This document shows positions 53,801 to 64,000 of a stretch of DNA of 64,000 nucleotides, piece after piece. Numbering within the stretch: position 1 is the stretch's first letter; the number at the start of each line of letters is the position of its first letter. Under the pieces are notes generated by a model that was given only the letters and a program-made list of their open reading frames with translations, was not told the DNA's origin and made no database searches. The stretch comes from Rhynochetos jubatus (Eukaryota; Chordata; Aves; Eurypygiformes; Rhynochetidae). A program made the translations under genes and the position numbers. Location: positions 11,979,501-12,043,500 of the forward strand of contig CM050656.1 in NCBI GenBank assembly GCA_027574665.1, read 5' to 3'.

Positions 53801-54311
53801 GCGCAGCCTCCGGCCACAAACCGACCCCCCCTCCGCCACCTTTCATTCCTGCCGGCGGCTGTCACCCCCCTCCGGGGAGCCCAAGGAACGGGGATGGGGA
53901 AAGGCCACCGGCCCTGCCTGGGGTCCCGGGATGGGGACACCGCCGCACCCCTCTTTGGCACCCCGCTGCTGAGGTTTCCTTCCCCCTAGGGCTGCACGGA
54001 GGAGGTTTTGTCCCCATGCGGGTCGTGGACAGGCGCGGAGTGGGGGGAGGGCCGTGGGTGCAGCGTGGGGCAGGAGCACCCAGAAACACCCTGACTCACG
54101 TGCAGGATTACTAACAACATCCGAAAGGAAACTGGCTGGGGCAGCCCTAGCCCACATTCCCTGCGCCAGGGAGTGGCACCGTCCTCATCCTGCTGCGAGG
54201 TGTCCCCTAGGGAAAGGACCAGCGGCCTCGGTGCCACGTACCAGCAGGGAGAGCGCCGCTCGCCATTCGCCTAACGGGGTGCCAGGTGCTGGAGGCTGGG
54301 CTGGGTGGGAC

Positions 54312-54377
54312 GGACAGCACCCCTGGGTGGCACAGCCAGCACCCCAGGCTGGGACAGCCAGCACCCTGGGGCGGCCT
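54312..54377. repeat. Degenerate minisatellite, about three 22-bp units
   Basis: Imperfect repeats of a GGGACAGCCAGCACCCC-like unit occur three times in a row in GC-rich DNA. Confidence 0.6.
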
Positions 54378-56289
54378 GGCTATGGCTGCTACATCCCCCG
54401 AGGTCATGCTTGCAGATCGACCAGTACCTCCTCCTCTTGGGAAAGGGCTATCCTTCTTGCCCATCTCTGTACCCACCAGGCCTCCCGCCAAGTACCTGCC
54501 CTGGGCGTGGAGAGGACAGTGCCCCGTAGCCCAAGGTGGCATCTCGCTGCACCTGCACGCAGGACAGACCTGAGCCACCTCCGCATCCAGAGGGATGTGC
54601 TGGGTGCTCCTTCACCGCAGGCTGGTGAACCTACGCATCCTGCTCCAGAGGACCCCAGAGCCCCCTTGGGTCACTGAATGATCCTCACTGTAGTCAGCTG
54701 CTGGAGACCAAGCCCTGCCTGGACGAGGTCTCCTAGTGTCCACCTACAGTGGTGTCCCAGGTCAGCTGGAGGGATGGCACGGTGTTCCTGGAGGGACACA
54801 CAGACACCTACGTGGTGGCATTGCTGCCTGTGTGGGCTCGGCACCTTCCAGGGCGCTGGCCTGTGGCTCCCGTCCGGCAGTCGCCTCTCATGACAAACAC
54901 AGCTGCTTCCCCATCCTTCTCCGTACCCCGCTGGTGGTGCCAGCGCCGGTGCCAGCAACTGTTGCCATATGGCGCTGATGTGTACACAGCGCCTGGGTAG
55001 GCACAGCGTGGCAGGAGTGCTTGTACCAGGGGGACACAGCACCCCTCATCTGCACCCTTTTGCAAGGAGCAGGGTGGGAGACACCAGGTGCCTGCACAAG
55101 AGATGGGGTCCCACAGCTGCCTGTCCCACACCTGATCTGCCCTGCTGGAGTGGTGAACAGGCCCCTGGCATGGCTGGGAGTCCCCACCTGTTGGAGAAGG
55201 AGCCCCTGGGGCAGGGGAGCGGGTTTTGCCATGCCTGCCAGTTGCTCGGCGCTGCTCAGTGTGACCAGGGAGTGCATTGGGATGTGGGGTGGCTGTGGTC
55301 CCACCCTGGTAGGGAAAGCTGGTGACTCACCGCCCTCACCAGCCCTGCCTGCTGGGCTGCTCCTCCCGCACCCTGTCCCTTGGCTCCTGCCAGCCCCTGC
55401 ACCCTCGCAGTGACAGCAGCCACCGGCCCAGATCCTGCGAGGCGCTGGGAGGATGCTGGCGGGGATGGCTGCTACCCAGAAGGGACATTCCCTGAGGATG
55501 GAGGGACCCCACGTGCTGTGACAAAGTTGCACCAGTCCTGCAGCTGGGCAGTGGGGCACCCCTTGTCACCCTGCTCCCATGTCCTGGCTTGGTGGTGCCA
55601 AACCCAGGACAGGGGACGGGAGAAAGTCATCCCCCAAATGTTTTCTTCCCCTTTTCCCATCATCTGGGCACAATACACATCCGCCCCCTTCCATAGGGTC
55701 CCTCTTTCTCCTTGCTCCCAGTGGGTGCACAGGGCAGGGAGAGAAGGAGCCCTTTTGGGGCTGTCCCTGTCCCCAGAGCAGCGCCTGGGGCTGAACAGCC
55801 TGACAGTCAACACCTTGCACCGACACCCCGGAGCTCATAGGGATGTGCACATCCCGGGGGAAGGATGCAGGCAGCATCTCCTGGGCACCTGAGCTCCCGG
55901 GGACCTGCACCCGCTCTCAGCCAGCACCCCTGGGCTGCAGGAGCGCAGCCATGGATGCGCAGGTGCTTTGCTGCTCCTTGTGCTCCCACGGCTAAACGTG
56001 GGTCACGTGAACCAGCACATGGAGCCAAGGACCCCAAAACCAGTGCTGTGGAGGGGTGCTGGGCATGGCACAGGTGGTGGCAGGGAGCTGCAGGAGAAGT
56101 TGGGGTTAGTGGGGGCTGGTTTCTGCAGGCAGGGTCAGGCAGTCAGCTCCTGGGGGTGTGCTGGGGGGAGTTAGCTGGATGTTTGCATTTTTGGGGTGTT
56201 CCCAGCAGCACCGCTCCATCCTGGGGGCTGGGTATGGCAAGGGACAGAGCAGAGGGATCAAAGGGGCGGGGGAGAGGAGAAGCTCGTGA

Positions 56290-56470
56290 GTTGTGGGTCA
56301 TTATCTGTTATTAACATCTGTAATCTCCCGTAGAGCAAACTGAGATTTACAGCCTGTTATTAGGCTGTTACTCAACCTGTTGTGCAACAGCTCAATTAAA
56401 AAAAAACTGAATGTGATTAATAGCCCACTAATAAGGGGGAAATCTCTCCTATTTAATTCAAACAGCCTCT
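56290..56470. promoter_or_regulatory. Candidate conserved noncoding element J
   Basis: A sharply bounded AT-rich block in GC-rich DNA, with CATTATCTGTTATTAAC, CTGTTATTAGGCTG, CAGCTCAATTAA, GTGATTAATAGC and CACTAATAAGG. The motif density is the highest upstream of KLF17 and suggests an enhancer. Confidence 0.4.
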
Positions 56471-59059
56471 GCCTGGGCACTCCAGGAAGGTATGGGCTCT
56501 CAGCCCAGGTTCCCAGGCTGGCTGCTGGACTCCTGCTGGAATCTCCTGGGACCCACCATGCCACAGGACACTGGTGCTGAGTGGGGGTCCTGGGCAGCAG
56601 CGGGTGCTGCTCCCCCCATCACGTCTGGGGTCTGGAGTCTTGAAGGCAATCGATGCCTCCTCCCAGTGCTGGCTCCACACAAAAGGGGGTCCTGGATGGT
56701 CCCTGGCCATCCCCTGTGGTCACCCTCTGGAAGAGGTGGAAACTCTGAGTCAGCTGCGGTTCTGCTCACCTTTTGTTTGGCCGTGACTCGCATCTGACTC
56801 ACTTTGACCCCACAGCTTCCTGCCCTCCCGCCTTTCACTGCCCATGGTCCAGAGGCAGCCATCTGCCCCTGAGTCCCTACTCCAGCTACAGTTTCACCTC
56901 TTGGCTCTAACACCTTTTTCCAGGCATCCGAACCAGTCCTGCCTGTAAGCACCTCTTCAGCCCGGAGACCACCGCACTGGGTGTTGTCCCTGGTTCCTAA
57001 ACTGCTCTTCCCCTGGGTCTCTGCCTTTTTGAGTTGTCCCTTGGTAGGACGGAGCCAAGCAGGCAAGTGTCACGTGACTGTTCCCCCCAGACCGAATCTC
57101 TAGTCACTATTTGCATCCCACCTGGGCTCCAGGGACCTGTTCCTGGTCCTGGACGGGATATTCAGCACAGCCACAGGTGGAAGAGAAGACGCCAACAACC
57201 CCCTTGTGCTTTGCAGCCTGGATTCAGCCCCTGCTACTCATTCTGTCAATGGCCTCACTCCGCCAGCTTTGATCTGGTGCCTAAGCACTGTCGTTAATTG
57301 GATTGCATCCGGCCCCGTTCCTGCCCTTGCTGCCAGCCCAAGTCCTGCCTGCGCTCCTGGGATGCTCCAGGAAAGCCACTGACCGGGACCCACCTCTCTC
57401 CAGCCTTTCCCTCTCCCTGTGGCGTTAAATCCCTCAGCTGCTTCCCTCTGGGCACACTGTGCACACTGGGCTGTCCCTGCCCAGAGGGACTCGCAAGCTC
57501 TGCCCTGGGTGGAGAGTGCGGGTGCCCGGGAGCTGCTGCCGTCTGCTCCTGCAGAGTCTGCTCCATCCCCAGTTGAAGACAACATTGCTGGCAAATGCTG
57601 GTGCTCCAGGTCTTGCCAACAATACCTGGTCTCCAGGGACATCTTCTGCCTGTCCCAGGGTTGTTGGAGGCACCTGGGAGTGGAGAAACAGCTCGTGGCA
57701 CCTCCAAATGACCCCTTGGGGACTGGGGGTCCCTGGGCAGCTCCTTCCAGCAGCATGAGGTCTGGTTGGGAGCAAATAAGCCTGGGGAGGGATGGGGTTG
57801 GGCTGGAGGGCCTGGAGGGCTGTGTGGGCACAGACAGCATCCATAAGACTGGGGCAATGGCATGTCACAGTGGGAGACACGAGCCTGGAGCTGGGCTCCC
57901 CGCTTCCCACGCCCCCATCACCCTGCAAGCTCAGGCAGCTTTTCTTCACCCTGTCCAGCCGCTGGTGATCGTCGGTGGAGCTGCCACCCGCTACCGTCAC
58001 CCAGCTCAGGGTGCAGCGGGCAGGGGCTGAGCCCATGGCCCCTGGGCTCCCAAAAACATCCCAGATGGCTGCCACTGCCAGCTGGGCAGGCAGCCACAAC
58101 GTGCCAGCCTGCCGCATGGTTGCTCAACGCTACAGAGGAGGGCAAGCTGAACCTGTCCCGGCGACCCACGCACTTAATTAGGGCCTTGGCGGCGCCTCGT
58201 CAGCAGGCCACACTCGCTGCCCCGGCTGAGCGTCGCTCCGGTGCACGCGGCGCTGGAGCCCGCCGCGCTGGCAGGCCTGGCCCTGCCTGCATCTCACGTG
58301 GCGTGGTGGCCAGGCTGCATTTTCCACATTCCTCACGGCTCTGAGTCACCGGCACCACCGCTGCCAAAACCTTTACCCGCTCCAGCGACTTCGCACGCCT
58401 CCGTGCAAGGTGATGGGTGCTTGTCCCCACATGGACCCTCTGAGGTGCCCTCCCCTGCCCGGGGCTGGGTTTCCCACCCAGGACCCCAACAGCGCAGCCC
58501 CTGCCCTGGGAATGCTTCAGTGCTGGGGGTCCTGCACCCTGCACGGATCTGGGGAGCACCCACCCTTGTCCCCTTCGCCTCAAGCAGCCTGGGAAAGGGG
58601 TTTACATCCTCTACCATCACTCGGGACCACAGCGCCTCAGCTCTGGGCACGGCACACAGCCTCGCTAACCTCTGCCTCCTGCCCGGCTCACCGCACCCAA
58701 CTCTTTCGAAGAGTGCAGCGGTGCTGCCAGCAACCTCACCTTCCAGCAGCCAGCTTCCCCGGCCCCAGCCCCTGCTCGCAGCCACCTGCACTGCCCCAGG
58801 TCCCCATCTGGGCATGCAGGACTGTCAGCCCCGGGACCAGGGATGACCCAGCCCCCGGGGCACATGGAAAGCACTTGGCTGATGCCACTGAGTGCCAGGG
58901 AGGCCACAGGGATAGGATGCGGAGGGAGGGGGTACGGGGTGCCTGGTGGGGTCAGCACAGGGTGAGGATGCTTCCTGCTCTGCTCCAGCAACCCAGCTCT
59001 GCCACCTCCCCTGCCTCCTCCCCTGGCTGAGGGGTCTGGGTGGGCTATGCATGGGTGTT

Positions 59060-59330
59060 GGTGGGTGCGGGTGGTGTGTACGCAACGTATGCCTGTGTGT
59101 AGGGAACGTACATACGTGTGCAGGGTGTGCGTGCCTGTGAGGGGTGCACATGCATTCAGACGGGGGCCTGTGCACGCGTGTGGGATGGGCAGGGATGTGC
59201 ACGGTGCCTGAGTGGGAGCAGTGGGGGGGGCATGCATGTATACAGCGGGGTGCGCACTGCAAGGTGCATGTGGCACCAGGGTGCGTGTCTGTCCAACTGC
59301 ACCACATGCATACACGTGCGAGTGTCCCCG
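59060..59330. repeat. Degenerate GT/GTGC-rich tract
   Basis: Alternating GT, GC and AC steps dominate, with frequent interruptions, like an old dinucleotide repeat or minisatellite. It can look like an alternating purine-pyrimidine tract but is less regular than the one at 33647-33776. Confidence 0.5.
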
Positions 59331-60079
59331 GTAGCAGCTCCCGGTGTGCCGGTGAGCACCGCCGCCTCGCTCGGCAGCGTGTTGGCAAGCTCCGGTGCAA
59401 GCAGGTGGCTGGGGAGCACCCCCGAGCCCTTCCTGGTGCCTCTCCCCAGCACAGTGGCTCCAAGCTGTGACACAGGGGCCAGGCTGTCTCTTTCCGGCTC
59501 TTTCCCAGCCTGTCAGGCCAGTCATGTTGGGTCTTGCCGCGATTTCCCGGATGGCTGTTTGGCACCTGCCTCTTCCCCGTCCGGATGGGCAAGTTCCTGG
59601 AGCACCAAGCTGGGGCAACGCATTGCTCTGGCCCCTGTCCTGCCTCTCCAGCTCCATGCCCTGGCTCCAGCATCCCGCCCTGTTGCTGGCTGGCTCCTGG
59701 CGGTGCCCCAGCTGCCCTGCCGGCGTGATGCTGGGCAGATGAGGGAGCGGGGCTGCGAGTACCGGCAGCAGGTGGGCACTGAGTCATGCTGGGGCTGGGA
59801 GTTGCGGGGGGACCCGACACCTCTCTGCTGGGCAGTTGGGGTGGCCGGACTGGCTGGGCAAGTCAGGCCTGGGCAGGCAGTGCCGTTTGCTTGCCGCTGT
59901 GGCTGGAGGACGTGCCGCGAGGATCGGTGCTGGTGGGGACAGGCACCTCCCAGGGCTGGAGCCTAGGGAGAGGTGCCCACCAAGGCCAGGAAGCAGGGGC
60001 TGCCCGGGGCTGGGAGCTGGGCAAGCAAAGACGGGTTGGGATGGCTCCAGTGAGCTGGGCTCTCCCTCCCGCTGCACAT

Positions 60080-60149
60080 GATGGTACCAGACCCACAGGG
60101 ATGCTTGTCCTTGGGATGGTACCAGCCCCACAGGGATGCTCAGCCTTGG
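60080..60149. repeat. 35-bp tandem duplication, about four mismatches
   Basis: Units at 60080-60114 and 60115-60149 share GATGGTACCAG and CCCACAGGGATGCT. No function visible. Confidence 0.85.
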
Positions 60150-60384
60150 GGAGAGGCCAGACTTCCCACCAAACTCACACTGCCCATGGAAAACCCCTTC
60201 CCTGCCCTGAGCCGCCCGCAGCTCCACACCGGGGGTGAGGATACGGTTCTGAGCAGAGGGTGTAGCTGTGGCTGAAGGTGGGTGCGTGGGAGCTGCTTGT
60301 CCTGCCTTGCTGTCCCTGCAGCCTGCCTGGGACAACTCAGGCTGTGCCACCACTCCTGCCCAGCAGGTCATGCACCCGCTCACC

Positions 60385-60500
60385 CACTCCTCCTTCTGCA
60401 CATGGGGAAACCAAGGCAGAGAGCATGGCAGAAGAGATGTGCTGGGTTAAGCCCTGGAGAAGCCACAGGCAGCAAGCCAGCAGCTCTGCCCAGCCCCACA
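60385..60500 (-). mobile_element. Possible MIR-like SINE remnant
   Basis: TCTGCACATGGGGAAACCAA followed by GGCAGAGAGCATGGCAG and a later GCCACAGGCAG resembles the reverse complement of the MIR core. It is weaker than the copy at 39750-39865. Confidence 0.4.
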
Positions 60501-60714
60501 CAGTCCCAGAGCATCCTTCAGAGAGAGCTGGAGTGTGAGGCTCAGAGTGATGCCAGACACATTTCCAGCTCTTTAGCAGCCAGGGGACTGTCCTGGGCAC
60601 ATCCCCCACCAGCTACTCCAGGCTGTGCCTCCATGCCCTCCTCCTGGCCATGCCAGATGGGACACAGGCTCATGGCAAGGACAGGGGAGCTGCAGGTCCC
60701 TGGGGCATTCTGAC

Positions 60715-60785
60715 CTGCTCCGTTTATTCCCACAACTGGTGATTAGCATTGCTGCCAGGGTCTGTAATTACCTGCAGCTCTCCCT
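60715..60785. promoter_or_regulatory. Small AT-rich candidate element
   Basis: CCGTTTATTCCC, GGTGATTAGCATTGC and CTGTAATTACCTGC cluster within 70 bp of GC-rich DNA. Support is composition and motif clustering only. Confidence 0.25.
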
Positions 60786-61027
60786 GCTGGAACAGGGGCT
60801 GCCTGGGAAGCACAGTGGTACTCAGGGTCCCACTGCAGCAATCCCATAGCAGGGAGACAAGAGAACCCCAGGCTAGGAGTCCTCCCTGGTACCCCTGCTA
60901 GACCCAGGGGCTGCATCCCCGCCAAAGGGATGGAAGGACTCCTTTCATCCCAAGCCTTTCTGGGAGCCCCTCAGGTGTGGTGTCCCGGCAGCAGCTGCAC
61001 AGGGTTCTGGGTGCAAGAGCAGGAGGT

Positions 61028-61075
61028 ATGCAATGGGGGCACTGCTGGGGCATGCAATGGGGGCACCGCTGGGGC
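61028..61075. repeat. 24-bp tandem duplication, one mismatch
   Basis: Two copies of an ATGCAATGGGGGCACYGCTG-type unit lie in direct succession, differing at one base. Confidence 0.88.
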
Positions 61076-63894
61076 AGCCCACGGGATGGAGGAGCGGGGC
61101 TGGCCAGCCCCACTGCTGAGTCAAGGTCTCCTCCCTGAGCAAGCCTGGATGCTCGATGATGGAGGAGGGATAGAGCCCCTTGGTGCCCAGAGGCTGGGTC
61201 CTTTAGCTGGCTCTCCATCCCTAATGACTTCCCTCCCATCCCTGCCACCCTGGTTAATGAGCCCCATAGCTCCTGCTGGGAAGGTGTTGGGAATGTGTTC
61301 CGCTGCGTCAGTAACCCTTCCCTGCCCAGGCCCCTGCAGCCTGCTCTGCACCCTCTTCTTGCAGACACCCAGAGGGTAAGGATGACCCAGCCACAGGGAC
61401 CCAGACTTTGGGTCCACTGACTAGTCCAGATGCCCCAGTGGAGCCAGGATGTGCCCAGCTCATGTGATCCCATCCAGTGCCATAAGTGTCCCGGGGAAGA
61501 TGTCCCAGGGTTGGGGAAGTTGGGGCGGCTGTGCTGGGGAGACCCAAGGGTTGCTGTGGTCCCCGCAGGGCAGCAGGGTGGGGTGCAGGGACAGGACACA
61601 GCAGGATGGAGGTGCAGGGATGGGGCCATGGCAGGGGCCAGGCTGCACCCCAGAATGTGTATCTGGGGGGCAGCTCTGTTCACTGCAACCCGTGGCCAGG
61701 GCCTGCCACGGTGTGAAGCAGCAAGCGCATTGCCCCGAGTGGGACAGTAACAATTTGCACTGCTGGAGGAACCTACTCCTGGGCATGAGAGGGTGACAGA
61801 GCCTGGCATACCTGCATACACAGGTGTACAGGGCTGTACATGTCTGGCACACACAGAGACATGCAGAGCATGAGCAGATCCCCTGCAGCAGCATCTGGGC
61901 AGCATCTGCAGCCTCTGCCCTGTCTCCAGTGTCAGCATATCGCAGCAGTGTCTAGGGCAAGGGTGCTGTACACCAGCACCCCAACAAGCCATGTTGGCCC
62001 TGTTGTCCCCCACGTTGGCCTGCCAGGGCCATCACCCCATGAGCGATGCTCGCCTGGGGCCAGGACAGGTAGAGCAGGATCCCCACCCCAGCCTGTCATT
62101 TCGGCTCTAATTGGATCCCCTGCTGTTCCCCTTCATCAGGGCTGAATGAGGGGCTGGCTAAGGAGCGAGAGTGTGATTAGCGGGGCAGGGGGCTGGCTCT
62201 GAGCACAGAGAGGTTTCCCTAGGTTGGATAATGACAGGCTTTTGTCCCCTCTGCTCCTGACCTGACAGCAGCAGGTGGATGAGGATGCCCGGGGCAAAGA
62301 GTGGGCACCAAAGGGCTGAACTCAGCAATCCCGGCCATTCCCACCCTCCTGCAGTGCTGTACTAAGGGGATGCCTCAGCTGTGGGAGCCTGACCACAGAC
62401 CCAGTAGTCCTGGCTCCAGCTGGGCTGTCCAGCCCCACTGTTTTGGCTGAGGGGACAATCCTAACACTGTCACCCCCAGGCCTGGGGATCCTAGTCCCAG
62501 CTGGGAAACCCAAACAGCCATCATGTTTTGTTCTGGGACACCACATTTCTGGTAGCCAGGGTATGTCCATGCCTGGAAAGCATGCAGCCTGCATCTGCCC
62601 TGGGCCAGAGCAGCACGGGGTGCAGAAATGAATGGGGCCGGTTTCCCCTCTCATGCTGCTCACCCATGCAGGGGCCAGAACAGGGATCCACAGCAGCCAG
62701 CACTGTTGGGGACATGTATTTGAGCCCATGGCTGCTGGGACCCAGGTACAGGGTCTGGCTCTGAAGGGCTGGATGCTGGATGCCTGACCCAGGAGCAGCC
62801 AGGCAGAGCAGGGAGTGGAGCAGGACCGGATCCCACCTTGCTGAGGGTGCTGAGGGTGCTCTTAGGCTTATGGGGATGAATGTGCAGGTCCCTACTTTAG
62901 ACAAGCACACATGGCCAGCGCTGACACACTTCAGCCCTGCTGGAGTCCTGCATCCTGTGAGGGTGCAAGGACATGGGGACCCTGGGCTGGACACAGGGCA
63001 TGCACAGGCAGGACCCTGTGGTGGGAACCCTGTGCACCCAGGACACCGGGTGGGCACCGTGCCTGCAGCCTGGCAAGCAGGCGGGTGGAGAGGCAGACGG
63101 ATCGCGTGCGACGGGCTGGGGATAATTCACTGCTCCAGAGGAGAGGAATCCTCCACCTGGAAAGGAATCTGCCCCCCTCCACCCTCAGCCCAGGAGGCTG
63201 GAGGGCCCGGAGGGGCAGGGAGGGGTGTGCAGGTGGGCTGCTGCACCATGAGCCTGCGCAGGCAGGGCAGGCAGCCCCCCTTGCTGAGGTAGGGCACTTG
63301 CAGCACTGCTGTACCTGGTCGGGATCCATGTGCCCCATGGATGTGAGTCCAGACATAACAGTGGGATGCTAGGGAGGGAGCTGGGGTCAGTGCCAGCTGC
63401 TCACCCATCCTGAAGCTGCACATGCACACCCGCCGTGGCCAGCGTGGTCCCTATGCTGGGGTCACATGCTGGGGTGAGCTGGAGGGCACTTCGTGATCCC
63501 AAAGGCCACCAGCCACCAACAGCCAAGCAATGCCCATCCCTGGGTGGGAAGGTGATCCGGGTGGAGTGTGGAGAGATGCCCCTGCAAGGTGAGGTACACA
63601 TAGCTATGGGAAAAGGCCATGCCAGGCAGTGCTGAGAGGGCTGGGAGACGGAGCGGATGGTATAGCCTGCGTGCCCCAGCCCATCACCGCTGTGTTAGGG
63701 AAGCCAGCTGCATTGCAGGCCCTGGCATGAAGAAGCATCTTTGCTGAACACCTCTCTTGTCTTAGCATCTCCCAGGGGATGCAGCGTGTTCCCCTGCGGG
63801 TGTCCCGGCCCTGGGACTGCTGAGTGTGCGCAGGCACGTGTGCGCATGTACGCATATGTATGAGCATGAGCATATCGACTGTGCACATGACACA

Positions 63895-63950
63895 TCTTCA
63901 GTCAGGGCTAATTCTAATTAGGTAGCGAGCTAATCAGCAAGCAACCTTTC
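63895..63950. promoter_or_regulatory. Homeodomain-motif cluster at window edge
   Basis: GGGCTAATTCTAATTAGG and GAGCTAATCAGCAAGC lie within about 40 bp. The element probably continues past the window end. Role is inference. Confidence 0.25.
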
Positions 63951-64000
63951 CTCGATGGCTTTCTGGGGACAGCAGAAACAAGTGAGGGTCAGTAGGGGCA

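Larger units (their letters stand above)
53801..64000. other. Distal flank to window end, no recognised gene
   Basis: Frames up to several hundred codons occur on both strands but are low-complexity and mutually overlapping. Short tandem repeats, one MIR-like remnant and small AT-rich islands are listed separately. Confidence 0.4.

Noticed and set aside
58665-59820. 330-codon minus-strand frames with His/Thr-rich runs
   Set aside because: The composition comes from the degenerate GT-rich tract read in reverse, and two overlapping frames are equally open.
44000-64000. SLC6A9 (glycine transporter 1) exons expected from human synteny
   Set aside because: None of its conserved transmembrane stretches appears in any frame, so the gene likely begins beyond the window.

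Overview
The window looks like vertebrate chromosomal DNA, most likely from a bird (a GC-rich, repeat-poor, microchromosome-like region) or another sauropsid. The evidence is GT-AG split genes, CpG-rich promoters, two decayed CR1/L3-type LINE tails, a MIR-like SINE remnant and no mammalian SINEs. The species call is an inference.

Two protein genes can be rebuilt exon by exon, both on the minus strand. DMAP1 occupies 33.5 kb down to 6.16 kb, with nine coding exons plus a probable 5' noncoding exon. KLF17, a KLF2/4-like three-zinc-finger factor, occupies 43.52 to 41.22 kb with three coding exons and a 3' UTR ending near 40.0 kb. At the left edge (1 to about 573) a plus-strand 3' UTR ends at a clear AATAAA. 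From the human 1p34.1 gene order as I remember it (KLF17, DMAP1, ERI3 with ERI3 convergent to DMAP1), this is most likely the tail of ERI3.

Layout: 1-640 presumed ERI3 3' end with a G-rich downstream element. 640-6150 is a GC-rich intergenic stretch holding a perfect 37-bp hairpin and two AT-rich conserved-element-like blocks. 6156-33533 is DMAP1, with an 11.5-kb intron containing islands rich in homeodomain-type TAATTA motifs. 33.5-34.06 kb is the DMAP1 promoter, with an alternating purine/pyrimidine tract in a likely 5' UTR intron. 34.06-40.0 kb has no recognised gene. 40.0-43.7 kb is KLF17 and its CCAAT-box promoter. 43.7-64 kb is gene-free as far as I can read it, with short tandem repeats and several candidate regulatory islands. 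SLC6A9, which flanks KLF17 in human, was looked for and not found here.

The two genes are not an operon and need not be co-regulated. DMAP1 is a housekeeping chromatin factor of the TIP60/NuA4 and SRCAP complexes. KLF17 is a developmental transcription factor, and the CNE-like islands on both sides are plausible enhancers for it or for neighbours outside the window. The main oddities are the perfect hairpin at 2470-2546, the missing canonical last exon of DMAP1, an intronic ZNF143-like site next to an antisense splice donor, and the Z-DNA-like tract.
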